Under the pieces are notes generated by a model, which saw only the letters and a list, made by a program, of their open reading frames with translations, searched no databases and had not been told where the DNA came from. This document shows positions 42,529-51,330 of a stretch of 64,000 bases of DNA, one piece after another. Source of the DNA: Nocardia mexicana NBRC 108244. Lineage in GTDB: Bacteria; Actinomycetota; Actinomycetes; Mycobacteriales; Mycobacteriaceae. Location of the stretch: positions 62,001 to 126,000 of the forward strand of contig NZ_BDBV01000050.1 in NCBI RefSeq assembly GCF_001613165.1, written 5' to 3'. Position numbers and translations under genes: made by a program. Numbering within the stretch: position 1 is the first letter of the stretch; every line of letters starts with the position of its first letter.

Positions 42529-43002
42529 GTGCGGGTCGAGGCGGAGTCGAACGGGGTGCGGCTGGTCGACCGGTTTCATCAGCTGTGTGAGGTGGTCACC
42601 GCGCGGCTGCCGTTCGGGCTGAACGCCGTTGTGGCGCCGACGTTTCTGGGTTTCGCGGTGATCAACGGGTTCACCTTCGGCGTCGATCTGCTGCTGCTCA
42701 CCGCGCTGCACGGCGGGCTGGGGATCGCGCTGCCGGTCTCGGTGACGCTGGCCTACGCGGCGGCGTTCGGGCTGAGCTATCTGCTCAACCGGACCTTGAA
42801 CTTCCGGTCGCACGCCGCGGTGGGGCCGCAGGTCGCGGTGTACGTGGTGGTGGTCGTGGTGAACTACCTGGCGTTCATTCTCGGAGTGTCCAGCGGTCTG
42901 TCCGCCCTCGGGGTCGAATATCACCTCGCGCGCCTGCTCGCGGGCGCCTGCGAGGCGATCTTCATGTACAGCGCGATGCGCTGGGTCGTGTTCCGCCGCT
43001 GA
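42529..43002 (+). CDS. GtrA-family membrane protein
   Basis: This 157-residue protein has four hydrophobic segments (APTFLGFAVINGFTFGVDLLLL, GIALPVSVTLAYAAAFGLSYLL, VAVYVVVVVVNYLAFILGVS, a last short one) and the GtrA hallmark LNRTLNFRS after helix 2. GtrA proteins are flippases or accessory factors for polyprenyl-linked sugars in wall glycan modification. GTG 42529 is inferred as start. Its end overlaps the convergent phosphoesterase gene by 41 bp. Confidence 0.84.
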   Translation: MRVEAESNGVRLVDRFHQLCEVVTARLPFGLNAVVAPTFLGFAVINGFTFGVDLLLLTALHGGLGIALPVSVTLAYAAAFGLSYLLNRTLNFRSHAAVGPQVAVYVVVVVVNYLAFILGVSSGLSALGVEYHLARLLAGACEAIFMYSAMRWVVFRR

Positions 43003-44383
43003 TTCCGGAGAAGTCGCGCAGGACAACGTGATTGCGGTCGGTCAGGCCGCCCAGCGCGTGGTCGGGGTGCAGGCCGAAGAACTGGCGGCGGGTCCGGGTG
43101 CTCCAGCGCAGCGCGGCGTCGGATCGGGTCTTGTAGAAGTTGGCCATGTAGCCGCCCTCGTGAATGCGCAGCATCATGTAGCCGCCCGGATACTCCTTGA
43201 TCGCGCCGACCTCGAGAAATTCGACGGCGATACCGGAATCGGGGCGGCCGAGACGGTTTCGGTGGGTATGCCCGCTGTGATGCAGGAAGACGCCGGGCGC
43301 ACGACGGTACAGCGCGTGCAGCGCGGCCCCGCTCGCGCGATCGAGCACGAAACCGGGCCCGCACGGATTGCTCACCGCCGCCGACGAAGTCGCCGGATGA
43401 TGTCCGAAAACCAGTGTGGGACGGTCCGGTTCGGCGGTCAACTCCTCGCGCAGACGTGCCAGCTGCGCGGCCGCCAGGGTGCCGCCGGAACCGCGCGGCC
43501 GGGTGGTGTCGAGCCCGACGAACCGCAGTCCGGCGGCGGTATGGCTGGTCAACCGCTGGTGGGCGTGGAACACCGAACCCCAGTCGTCGTGCTCGCGCGG
43601 TGCGTCGTGGTTGCCGCGGCAGGCGAAATAGTCGCTGCCCAGTTCGCCCCACGCGTCGAGGCGGGCCCGGACCGCCCGCGACTGTGGGAGGGTCCCGGAA
43701 TCGGTGAGGTCGCCCGCCAGTACCAGATGATCGGCCGCCCGGTCGGGGCGGCGCAGGTCGTCCAGCAGGGCCTCGAGCATGACGGTGGCGTGATCGTCGG
43801 TGTCGTGCCGCAAACCGGTCGGCAGCCCCGGCAGCAGCAGGCCGCTGATTCGCTCACCGACATGCACGTCGTTGGCGAGGGCGACCGTGCGCAGCAGCCG
43901 GCCCGGCGGCGGCGTCAGCGTCGTGAAGATCCCGGTGCACTCCGGTGCGTCCCGTCCGCGCGTCACGAGGGTGCGGGCGGGCGTGGCGCGACGGCCGTCG
44001 GAGTACGCCTCGAACCGGTACGCGCGCCCGGGCTCCAGACCGCCGATCTCCGCGTGGTGAAAGGCGGTGCGCCGGGTGTCGAGGTAGCGCTGCCGAGGTG
44101 TGGCGCGCCCGTCGGCCGCCGCGATGCGGACCTCGGTGTCGGCCGGGACCGGTCGCGGTATCCCGGCGCGGTCGCGGGCCCGGGTCGTCCAGGTGAGCAC
44201 CACCGACCGATCGGTGACGGTGACCACCTCGAGCTCGGACGCCACCATCGAATGCCGCAGTGTCCGAACGCGGCCGGAACGGTGCACGGCGAACACCGAC
44301 GGCGCCCGCGCCGTCGTGCCCACCGCCACCGCCCCGGCCGCGACGTTGACCAGCCACCGACTCCGCAGTCCCGCATCGAGCAT
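42962..44383 (-). CDS. Metallophosphoesterase with N-terminal fibronectin-like region
   Basis: This 473-residue protein has a calcineurin-type phosphoesterase core with the full metal set: ALANDVHVG (D-x-H), VLAGDLTDSG (GDxxD), CRGNHDAP (GNHD), FGHHPAT and HHSGHTHRN (GHxH). The N-terminal ~150 residues form a beta-rich, fibronectin III-like module (VVLTWTTRARDRAG, GLEPGRAYRFEAYSDG). ATG 44383 follows GGCGGAGG by 5 bp; ATG 44428 is an upstream alternative. It overlaps gtrA tail-to-tail. Substrate unknown. Confidence 0.87.
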   Translation of the reverse strand: MLDAGLRSRWLVNVAAGAVAVGTTARAPSVFAVHRSGRVRTLRHSMVASELEVVTVTDRSVVLTWTTRARDRAGIPRPVPADTEVRIAAADGRATPRQRYLDTRRTAFHHAEIGGLEPGRAYRFEAYSDGRRATPARTLVTRGRDAPECTGIFTTLTPPPGRLLRTVALANDVHVGERISGLLLPGLPTGLRHDTDDHATVMLEALLDDLRRPDRAADHLVLAGDLTDSGTLPQSRAVRARLDAWGELGSDYFACRGNHDAPREHDDWGSVFHAHQRLTSHTAAGLRFVGLDTTRPRGSGGTLAAAQLARLREELTAEPDRPTLVFGHHPATSSAAVSNPCGPGFVLDRASGAALHALYRRAPGVFLHHSGHTHRNRLGRPDSGIAVEFLEVGAIKEYPGGYMMLRIHEGGYMANFYKTRSDAALRWSTRTRRQFFGLHPDHALGGLTDRNHVVLRDFSGISGGTRPSASRCT

Positions 44384-44504
44384 GGCAACCTCCGCCCGAG
44401 TTCCAGCCTCGTCCCCGACGGTAAACACGCAGGTTGAACACCTCGGTGCCGGTGCATGACGAATCAGCCGACGGGGCCGGACATCTCGGCGACCGGAGCG
44501 CGGC

Positions 44505-45260
44505 TCAGGCGACGTGCAGGTCGAAACCCCTCGAGCCCGGGCGTTCCAGGCCCTCGTGCAGGCGCAGGGTGCGGTCGTAGTCGCCGCCCGCCTGGGGGCG
44601 GTAGTTGATCGGGTCGATCTTGTCGATTTCCGACAGGCGTTGCCGCAGGGCGTGGGCGATCTCCTCGAAGCGCTCGTCGTTCACGCGGAGCGTGCCGTAG
44701 ACGGGGAACGCGGGGAGGACGTCCATGCCGGGGTAGTAGAGGATGCCGTGATTGATGGGGTAGAGCAGGTCGTCGATATGGCCGTTGATGCCGCGATCGG
44801 AGTACGAGGGTTCGCGGCCGCCGATCGAGACGACCAGCATGGCGCGTTTGCCGCTGAGCACGCCCGCGCCGTAGCGGGGGATGGCAGTTCCGCCCGCGCC
44901 GTAGGCGAATCCACAGGTGAATACGCGGTCCACCCAGCCCTTCATGATCGCGGGCATGGAGAACCACCACAGCGGAAAATGCAGCAGCACGGTATCGGCC
45001 CACAGCAGTTTTTCCTGCTCGGCGCGGATGTCGGCGGTGAGCGTGCCGTTGTCGAAGGCCTCGCCCGAGGCGAGCATGAAATTGGTCTCGTCGACCTCGC
45101 CGAAGTCGTCCGGATCCGCGTGCGCCTTCCAGCCCATCGCATACAGGTCGCTCACGGCGACCTCGTGTCCATCGGACCGGAGCTGTTGCACGGCAACGTC
45201 CTTCAGGGCGCCGGTGAGGGAGTCCGGTTTGGGGTGCGCGTACACGATCAGAATGTTCAC
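44505..45260 (-). CDS. NAD(P)H-dependent flavodoxin-fold oxidoreductase
   Basis: This 251-residue protein of the NQO1/MdaB-like flavodoxin family begins VNILIVYAHPKPDSLTGALKDVAV (phosphate-binding loop). It contains LLHFPLWWFSMPAIMKGWVDRVF, a strong family signature, and SIGGREPSYSDRGINGHID. It would reduce quinones or nitro compounds using NAD(P)H and FMN/FAD. GTG 45260 is the start; the frame is open further but is shadow. Three CGAAGTA-type direct repeats lie 26-55 bp upstream and may be a regulator site. Confidence 0.9.
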   Translation of the reverse strand: MNILIVYAHPKPDSLTGALKDVAVQQLRSDGHEVAVSDLYAMGWKAHADPDDFGEVDETNFMLASGEAFDNGTLTADIRAEQEKLLWADTVLLHFPLWWFSMPAIMKGWVDRVFTCGFAYGAGGTAIPRYGAGVLSGKRAMLVVSIGGREPSYSDRGINGHIDDLLYPINHGILYYPGMDVLPAFPVYGTLRVNDERFEEIAHALRQRLSEIDKIDPINYRPQAGGDYDRTLRLHEGLERPGSRGFDLHVA

Positions 45261-45285
45261 ATTCGATGCCAACAGAGAGTCATAT

Positions 45286-45315
45286 CGAAGTATTCCGAAG
45301 TATAGGTTCGAAGTT
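45286..45315. promoter_or_regulatory. Three direct CGAAGT repeats upstream of the oxidoreductase
   Basis: CGAAGTAT at 45286, CGAAGTAT at 45296 and CGAAGTTT at 45309 lie in the promoter region between the leftward oxidoreductase and the rightward lipase. Repeats of this size and spacing (10 and 13 bp) suggest a regulator binding array. No adjacent regulator gene is present. Confidence 0.4.
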
Positions 45316-45458
45316 TGTTCCCAGTGATGGCGAACAATGAGACGCTGTCTCTTTTGTGCCATTACACTATGGAAGTTCAAGCCGCGGTTGGTGTCTCGGG
45401 GTTGGTTGCGCACGACGCCACGGTCGGATCGGTACTGGTGATCGTGGGGTGTGTGCCC

Positions 45459-46859
45459 ATGTGGGCGTGGCGTGTCGTCATTGCGGTAGTGCTTGTCGCC
45501 GGGGGGCCGGTGGTGATCGCGCGCGCCGATCCGCCGCCGTCGGATGCGGCCGCGCCCGGTCCGGTGGCGCCAGGTCTGAATCTGCCCGGCCTGCAACAGT
45601 GGATCGATGCGGTGGTGCCGCGGCCGGTGATCCCGGCCGCCCCGACGGAGGCGGCTGGTCCCACTCTCACGGGAATTCCCGCGGAGACCGCGGCGCTGCG
45701 GGCGGCGGTGCTGCCCGACGACGTCGGCGATCCGCTCTTCGACGTGTGGCCGACGGCGCTGGAGAGCCTGGCGCCCGGTGCGGTCGTCGAGACCCGCGAT
45801 GTCACGCCCGCGGCCGCGCCGCTGCTGACGATGCCCCTCTCCGCGCCGCCCCGGCAGGTACTGCAACTGAAGTACCGCACCACCGACGCACACGGAGCGC
45901 CGTCGTTCGCCACCGCCTCGCTGGTCCTGCCTCCGACCGCGTGGACCGGCCAGGGCGCCCGGCCCGTCCTGGTGAACAATCTCGCCGTCGACGGCCTGGG
46001 GCGTCGATGCACCCCGAGTTACACACTGGCGCACGGCTATTCGGAGACGACCAACTCCGCCGACTTCTTCCCGCCGCTGACCCAGTTGGCGCTGCTGCGC
46101 GGCTACGCGGTACTGATCCCCGACCACGAGGGCCCGAATATGGCCTACGCGGAACCGTACGTGGCCGGTCACGCCGTGCTGGATTCGGTGCGTGCCACGC
46201 GCACGCTGCTCCCCGGGGAACTCGGCGACAGTCCGTACGTGATGGCCGGGTACTCCGGCGGCGCCATCGCCACCCGTGCCGCGGCGGTGCTGATCGACTC
46301 CTACGCACCGGATCTGGCGGATTCGATCACCGGTGCCGCCGTGGGCGGCGTGCCCGCCGACTTCCGCATGCTGGCGCAGTCCATGAACGCCAATCTCGCC
46401 TCCGGCGTGTTCATGGCGGCCGTCTTCGGCATCGCCCGCGAGCGCCCCGAAATCCTGTCCCGCATGAACAATCTCGCCCAGCAGGTGACGACCTCGCCGC
46501 TGAAGAACGCGTGCATGAACCTCATCGAGCTGCCGGGCGCGGTGCTGGCGCCGATCGATATCGCGGCCAATACGCCCGATCCGCTGCGCAGCCCGGTGGC
46601 CGAGCAGGTCTTCCGGGCGACGGATATGTCCGGCCTGAAATCCGCCGTCCCCCTGCTGGTCTACAACGGCGTGCACGATATCTGGATCCCGGCCGCGGGC
46701 GCCGAACAGCTGATGCGGCAGCAGTGCGCGCTGGGCGTCGCGGGGATCTACCGCAATGTCCCCGGCGAGCACTTCCTCGCCGGGGACACGGGCTGGCCGC
46801 TGCTGATCGATTGGCTGGATCAGCGGCTGCGGGGGATACCGGCACCCGACGAGTGCTGA
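45459..46859 (+). CDS. Secreted lipase family protein (LIP/DUF3089-like alpha/beta hydrolase)
   Basis: This 466-residue protein has a signal peptide (MWAWRVVIAVVLVAGGPVVIARA) and an alpha/beta-hydrolase of the secretory lipase family. The nucleophile lies in VMAGYSGGAIA (GxSxG), and the end GVHDIWIPAAGAEQL with PGEHFLAGD supplies likely Asp and His. ATG 45459 is chosen for the signal; GTG 45453 is two codons earlier. Homologues in actinobacteria hydrolyse triglycerides or other esters outside the cell. Confidence 0.88.
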   Translation: MWAWRVVIAVVLVAGGPVVIARADPPPSDAAAPGPVAPGLNLPGLQQWIDAVVPRPVIPAAPTEAAGPTLTGIPAETAALRAAVLPDDVGDPLFDVWPTALESLAPGAVVETRDVTPAAAPLLTMPLSAPPRQVLQLKYRTTDAHGAPSFATASLVLPPTAWTGQGARPVLVNNLAVDGLGRRCTPSYTLAHGYSETTNSADFFPPLTQLALLRGYAVLIPDHEGPNMAYAEPYVAGHAVLDSVRATRTLLPGELGDSPYVMAGYSGGAIATRAAAVLIDSYAPDLADSITGAAVGGVPADFRMLAQSMNANLASGVFMAAVFGIARERPEILSRMNNLAQQVTTSPLKNACMNLIELPGAVLAPIDIAANTPDPLRSPVAEQVFRATDMSGLKSAVPLLVYNGVHDIWIPAAGAEQLMRQQCALGVAGIYRNVPGEHFLAGDTGWPLLIDWLDQRLRGIPAPDEC

Positions 46860-46868
46860 CCGCCCCGC

Positions 46869-47978
46869 CTATACCCGCTTGCCGGACCCGGTGGTGGGGC
46901 CGGGCTTGATGCCGTCCCACTGGGTGACCGTGTAGGGCGGTTCCCCCGCCTTGCCGGGCCATTGGCTGATGATCAGTGTCAGCGAGTCGGCGGAGGCGCT
47001 TCCGGGGTGGATGTAGCCGCCGTAGAGGTTGGGCAGGTGTGGCTTGCCCCAGTGGCCCATCGGCCAGGCGTTCTTGCCGACGACCTGGGTTTCGGGCTCG
47101 GACCAGGTTCCGTCCGGGCGCGGCGACGTGCGGGTGCGGATGCTATAGTCGTCGACGTCGAAATACGCCATGCAGTACATGCCCTGGATGTTCTTGACGC
47201 TGAACTCCCCGATGGCGTTGCCCGGGCCGAACATCGGGCTGGGTGCGGCATCCCGGGTCCACTGCCACTTGTCGTCGAGGAACGCCCAGTTCTCCTGTCC
47301 GTCGAACCGGCCGTGGAAGAAGTCGCGCGGGTCGAACCGGAACAGTTGGATGAGCCCGGCGTCGGCGGCGTAGTGGTGGCTTCCGTTCCACGCCTTGGAG
47401 AAACAGTAGAGGTGGCCGTCCGCGTCCACGCCCGCGAAGCTCCACATCGAATACAGCGAGCCGTTACCGCCGAGCGCGTCGCCGTTCCAGATGTGGTCGA
47501 AATCCTTCCAGCTCGCGCCGTGGTCGTCGGAATAGGCGATGCCGCCGAATGCGGAGCCGTCGTTGGGACTGCCCTCCGGCACCCACGCGTGCACCGACGT
47601 GTACTGGATGAACAGTCGATCCTGCCCGTCGACCTGTAATGCGGTGGCGTCGTTGGGAATTCGAGTGAACTCCACGACGCCGCGGCCGTTGTCCGCCTGG
47701 TGCTGGTAGTCGAACAGCTGGGCGCAGGTCGGGCTGGGCTGGCTGCCGGTGAATTCGATCGCGGTCTCGCCGGAGCTGTCGAACCTGTCCTGGTACAGCA
47801 GGACGGGCGAGCCGATATAGGGCTCCGTAGCCGCCCGGCCGACGTTGGCATCACCGAACACGTAGCCCCAGCCGCCGTCGTGGCGCCGATAGGGGATGGC
47901 CAAATCCCCTGAGCCCAGCCCGAACCGGCTGGCCGAGTCCCCGTCGTTGTCACACAGCATCGTCCCCCGTTGGGGCAT
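46869..47978 (-). CDS. DUF4185 domain protein
   Basis: This protein of about 369 residues has a sialidase-like, repeated beta-propeller character: GGIAYSDDHGASWKDF is an Asp-box-like motif, and GGNGSLYSMWSFAGVD, YCMAYFDVDDYSIRTRTS and HWGKPHLPNLYGGYIHPGS match the DUF4185 pattern. Function is unknown; a carbohydrate-related role is suspected for the family. ATG 47978 follows GGGAGG by 9 bp. There is no signal peptide. It converges with the lipase gene, 9 bp away. Confidence 0.8.
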   Translation of the reverse strand: MPQRGTMLCDNDGDSASRFGLGSGDLAIPYRRHDGGWGYVFGDANVGRAATEPYIGSPVLLYQDRFDSSGETAIEFTGSQPSPTCAQLFDYQHQADNGRGVVEFTRIPNDATALQVDGQDRLFIQYTSVHAWVPEGSPNDGSAFGGIAYSDDHGASWKDFDHIWNGDALGGNGSLYSMWSFAGVDADGHLYCFSKAWNGSHHYAADAGLIQLFRFDPRDFFHGRFDGQENWAFLDDKWQWTRDAAPSPMFGPGNAIGEFSVKNIQGMYCMAYFDVDDYSIRTRTSPRPDGTWSEPETQVVGKNAWPMGHWGKPHLPNLYGGYIHPGSASADSLTLIISQWPGKAGEPPYTVTQWDGIKPGPTTGSGKRV

Positions 47979-48057
47979 GGTGGATTTCCTCCCTGACGTC
48001 CGATCCATGTCGAACCCCCACCTTCGCACGAGGCCCTACCCTCCGCGCAAGACGCGA

Positions 48058-48091
48058 AATCCCCTGGCAGGGAAGGATCTGCCAGGGGATT
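48058..48091 (-). terminator. Perfect 13-bp hairpin downstream of glcB
   Basis: AATCCCCTGGCAG (48058-48070) pairs perfectly with CTGCCAGGGGATT (48079-48091) across an 8-base loop. It lies about 50 bp after the glcB stop on the reverse strand and before the DUF4185 start, so it probably ends the glcB transcript. No T tract follows. Confidence 0.8.
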
Positions 48092-48139
48092 CGCTCGGAT
48101 TCTATTGCCGACCAGCGGTTTCGGTGGTCGGGAGCACGC

Positions 48140-50323
48140 TCAGTTCTTGTCGGCCAGGGCCTTGGCCTCGCGGCGGCGGCGGTGCAGGATCGGCTCGGTG
48201 TAGCCGTTGGGCTGCTTGGTGCCCTCCAGGATCAGCTCCTTGGCGGCCTGGAAGGCGACGCTGCCGCTGAAGTCCGGGGCCATCGGCTTGTAGCTCGCGT
48301 CGCCGGCGTTCTGGCGGTCGACGACCGGGGCCATCCGCTCCAGGCTCTCGACGATCTGGTCGGCGGTCACGATGCCGTGGCGCAGCCAGTTCGCCATCAG
48401 CTGGCTCGAGATGCGCAGGGTCGCACGGTCTTCCATGAGCGCGACATCGTTGATGTCGGGCACCTTGGAGCAGCCGACGCCCTGATCGATCCAGCGGACC
48501 ACGTAGCCGAGGATGGACTGCGAGTTGTTGTCCAGCTCGTTGCGGATCTCCTCCGGCGTCCAGTCGGTGTTCGCCGCGAGCGGGATCTCCAGGATCTGGT
48601 CGACGGTGGCGCGCGCGCCGCCCTTGGCGATCTCGGTCTGCCGCTGGAACACGACCACCAGGTGGTAGTGGGTGGCGTGCAGGGTGGCGGCGGTGGGTGA
48701 GGGCACCCAGGCGGTGGTGGCGCCGGAGCGCGGGTGGCCGATCTTCTGCTCGAGCATGTCGTGCATCAGATCCGGCATGGCCCACATGCCCTTACCGATC
48801 TGCGCCTTGTGCGGCAGCCCGGTCGCCAGGCCCGTGTCGACGTTCCAGTCCTCGTAGGACGCGATCCACTGCTGCTTCTTCATCTCGGCCTTGCGGACCA
48901 TGGGCCCGGCCTCCATGGAGGTGTGGATCTCGTCGCCGGTGCGGTCGAGGAAGCCGGTGTTGATGAACACCACGCGATCCCGCGCGGCCGCGATGCAGGC
49001 CTTCAGGTTCACCGTGGTGCGGCGCTCCTCGTCCATGATGCCGACCTTGAGTGTGTTGCGGGGCAGGCCCAGCACGTCCTCGACGCGGCCGAACAGCTCG
49101 TTGGTGAACGCCACCTCGTCCGGACCGTGCATCTTCGGCTTCACGATGTAGACCGAGCCGGTGCGCGAGTTGGACACCCGGGCATCGCCGCGCAGGCTGT
49201 GCACCGCGATCAGGGAGGTGAACAGGCCGTCGAGGATGCCCTCGGGCACCTCGTTGCCGTCGGAGTCGAGAATCGCGTCGCTGGTCATCAGGTGGCCGAC
49301 ATTGCGCACGAACAGCAGCGAACGGCCGTGCAGCGCAATCTCTTCGCCGTCCAGGCCGGTGTAGACCCGGTCCGGGTTCATGGTGCGGGTGAAGGTCTTG
49401 CCGCCCTTGCTGACCTCTTCGGCCAGGTCGCCCTTCATCAGCCCCAGCCAGTTGGTGTAGCCGAGCACCTTGTCCTCGGCGTCGACCGCGGCGACCGAAT
49501 CCTCGAAGTCCATGATCGTGGTGACCGCGGACTCCAGCAGCAGGTCCTTGACCCCGGCGCCGTCGGTCTTGCCGATCGGCGACTCCGGGTCGATCTGGAT
49601 GTCGATGTGCAGGCCGTTGTGGCGCAGCAGCACCGACGTCGGCGCGTCCGGCGTCCCCCGGTAGCCGACCAGCGCCGAGGCGTCGGCCAGGCCGATATCG
49701 GTGCCGTCCTCGAGGGTGACCTCCAGCTCGCCGTCGACGATCTTGTAGGCCTGCGAGCCCACGTGCGAGCCGGTGATCAGCGGCACGGCGTCGTCGAGGA
49801 AGTTGCGGGCCCACTCGATGACCTTGTCGCCACGGACCTTGTTGTAGCTGGTGCCCTTCTCGGCGCCGCCGGTCTCCGGGATGGCGTCGGTGCCGTACAG
49901 GGCGTCGTAGAGCGAACCCCAGCGCGCGTTGGCGGCGTTGATCGCGAAGCGGGCGTTCATCACCGGCACGACCAGCTGCGGGCCCGCGGTGGTGGCGATC
50001 TCGTCGTCGACGTTCTGCGTGCCGATCTGGAAGTCGGCGGGCTGCTCGCGCAGGTACCCGATCTCGGTGAGGAACTTCTTGTAGGCGGCCTTGTCGTATC
50101 CGGTGCCCGGGTTCTCGGCGTGCCAGGCGTCGAGCTTGCCCTGGATCTCGTCGCGCTCGGCCAGCAGGGCGCGGTTGCGCGGAGCCAGATCGTTGATGAC
50201 TCCTTCCGCACCGGACCAGAACGCGGCGGAATCTACGCCGGTCCCGGGCAGCGCCTGATTCTCGACGAAGTCGTGGAGAACGCTCGCAACCTGAAGCCCG
50301 CCGATCTGAATCCGCTCTGTCAT
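48140..50323 (-). CDS. glcB: Malate synthase G
   Basis: This 727-residue enzyme condenses glyoxylate and acetyl-CoA to malate in the glyoxylate shunt. Length and motifs are those of isoform G: ESAVTTIMDFEDSVAAVDAEDK, FTRTMNPDRVYTGLDGEEIALHGRSLL, VYIVKPKMHGPDEVAF, KVGIMDEERRTTVNLKACI (active-site Arg/Glu/Asp region) and GKGMWAMPDLMHDMLEQKIGHP. It starts at ATG 50323 and is followed by a perfect hairpin. The enzyme is expected with growth on fatty acids and sterols, in keeping with the lipid genes in this window. Confidence 0.97.
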   Translation of the reverse strand: MTERIQIGGLQVASVLHDFVENQALPGTGVDSAAFWSGAEGVINDLAPRNRALLAERDEIQGKLDAWHAENPGTGYDKAAYKKFLTEIGYLREQPADFQIGTQNVDDEIATTAGPQLVVPVMNARFAINAANARWGSLYDALYGTDAIPETGGAEKGTSYNKVRGDKVIEWARNFLDDAVPLITGSHVGSQAYKIVDGELEVTLEDGTDIGLADASALVGYRGTPDAPTSVLLRHNGLHIDIQIDPESPIGKTDGAGVKDLLLESAVTTIMDFEDSVAAVDAEDKVLGYTNWLGLMKGDLAEEVSKGGKTFTRTMNPDRVYTGLDGEEIALHGRSLLFVRNVGHLMTSDAILDSDGNEVPEGILDGLFTSLIAVHSLRGDARVSNSRTGSVYIVKPKMHGPDEVAFTNELFGRVEDVLGLPRNTLKVGIMDEERRTTVNLKACIAAARDRVVFINTGFLDRTGDEIHTSMEAGPMVRKAEMKKQQWIASYEDWNVDTGLATGLPHKAQIGKGMWAMPDLMHDMLEQKIGHPRSGATTAWVPSPTAATLHATHYHLVVVFQRQTEIAKGGARATVDQILEIPLAANTDWTPEEIRNELDNNSQSILGYVVRWIDQGVGCSKVPDINDVALMEDRATLRISSQLMANWLRHGIVTADQIVESLERMAPVVDRQNAGDASYKPMAPDFSGSVAFQAAKELILEGTKQPNGYTEPILHRRRREAKALADKN

Positions 50324-50423
50324 CTACTGCCTCATTTCGAGATAGCCGGATCGAAAAAGTACGCCTGTCATGTTACTCGGCGGTAGAAATCGGCGAGGGC
50401 GCGGGCCTTGATTGTATCGCTCG

Positions 50424-50438
50424 GTACATTTAATGTAC
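50424..50438. promoter_or_regulatory. 15-bp palindrome upstream of the SDR-TetR-dehydrogenase genes
   Basis: GTACATTTAATGTAC is palindromic with 7-bp perfect arms around one base. It lies between glcB and the SDR start, 34 bp upstream of the GTG at 50472, a normal place for a TetR operator. The TetR at 51331 in the same unit is the likely binder. Confidence 0.7.
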
Positions 50439-50471
50439 TGGGCGGAACATTTCGGCGGAGAGGGTGTGGCT

Positions 50472-51218
50472 GTGGGTCGGTTGTCGGATCGGGTCGTCGT
50501 GGTGACCGGCGGAAGTCGCGGGCTGGGGCGGGAGATGGTGCTCGCGTTCGCCGAGGCCGGTGCGGATGTGGTGATCGCCAGTCGCAAGATCGATTCCTGC
50601 GTGGCGCTGGCCGAGGAGGTCCGCGAGAAGTACGGGCGGCGCGCGCTGCCGGTCGCGTGCAATGTCAGCGACTGGTCGCAGTGCGACGCGCTGGCCGAGA
50701 CCGCGTACGCGGAGTTCGGACGGGTCGACGTGCTGGTCAACAACGCCGGGCTGTCGCCGCTGTACCCCAGCCTGGATCAGGTGAGCGAGGCCCTGTTCGA
50801 CAAGGTGATCGGGGTGAATCTCAAGGGCCCGTTCCGGCTCTCGGCGCTGATCGGGGCGCGGATGAAGGAGGCGGGCGGCGGGTCGATCATCAACGTCTCC
50901 TCGATCGAGGCGGTGCGGCCGGAACCCCTCGCGGTGCCGTACTCGGCGGCCAAGGCCGGATTGAACGCGCTGACACTGGGTCTGGCGCAGACCTACGGTC
51001 CGTCCGTGCGGGTCAACACGATTCAGTGCGGGCCGTTCGCGACCGATATCTCCGCCGCCTGGCCGGACGGCCTACGCGAGGAGCTGAGCAAGCACAATGC
51101 CGCGGCCCGCGTCGGCGAGCCGCACGAGATCGTCGGTGCCGCACTGTTCCTCGCCGACCCGTCCGCCTCAGCATTCTGCTCCGCCGCCACCCTCGCCCTG
51201 GACGGCGGTTGGCGATGA
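50472..51218 (+). CDS. Short-chain dehydrogenase/reductase
   Basis: This 248-residue classical SDR has TGGSRGLG near residue 11, LVNNAGLSPL, the serine in INVSSIEA, YSAAKAG (YxxxK) and a NTIQCGPFATDIS segment. GTG 50472 is preferred because GGAGAGG lies 7 bp upstream; GTG 50466 is too close to it. The gene heads a unit with a TetR regulator and an acyl-CoA dehydrogenase, suggesting oxidation of a 3-hydroxyacyl-CoA or similar substrate, which is inference. Confidence 0.88.
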   Translation: MGRLSDRVVVVTGGSRGLGREMVLAFAEAGADVVIASRKIDSCVALAEEVREKYGRRALPVACNVSDWSQCDALAETAYAEFGRVDVLVNNAGLSPLYPSLDQVSEALFDKVIGVNLKGPFRLSALIGARMKEAGGGSIINVSSIEAVRPEPLAVPYSAAKAGLNALTLGLAQTYGPSVRVNTIQCGPFATDISAAWPDGLREELSKHNAAARVGEPHEIVGAALFLADPSASAFCSAATLALDGGWR

Positions 51219-51226
51219 CCACACTT

Positions 51227-51300
51227 CGCGCACCACTTACACGTTCCCGCACACCCTGCAGAGGCTTGAAAGGGGTGCGGGAACACGCAGGGGGTGCGCG
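51227..51300. repeat. Long imperfect inverted repeat (hairpin) sharing the GTGCGGGAAC element
   Basis: A left arm (51227-51257) and right arm (51271-51300) can pair at roughly 24 of 30 positions, closing on a 13-base loop. Both contain GTTCCCGCAC or its complement, related to the AAGGGGTGCGGGAA repeats near 33.4 kb. It sits between the SDR stop and the TetR start, where it could act as an attenuator or terminator. Confidence 0.75.
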
Positions 51301-51330
51301 GAGTTCGGTGGTGCGCGGTGGGGGGTGGGG

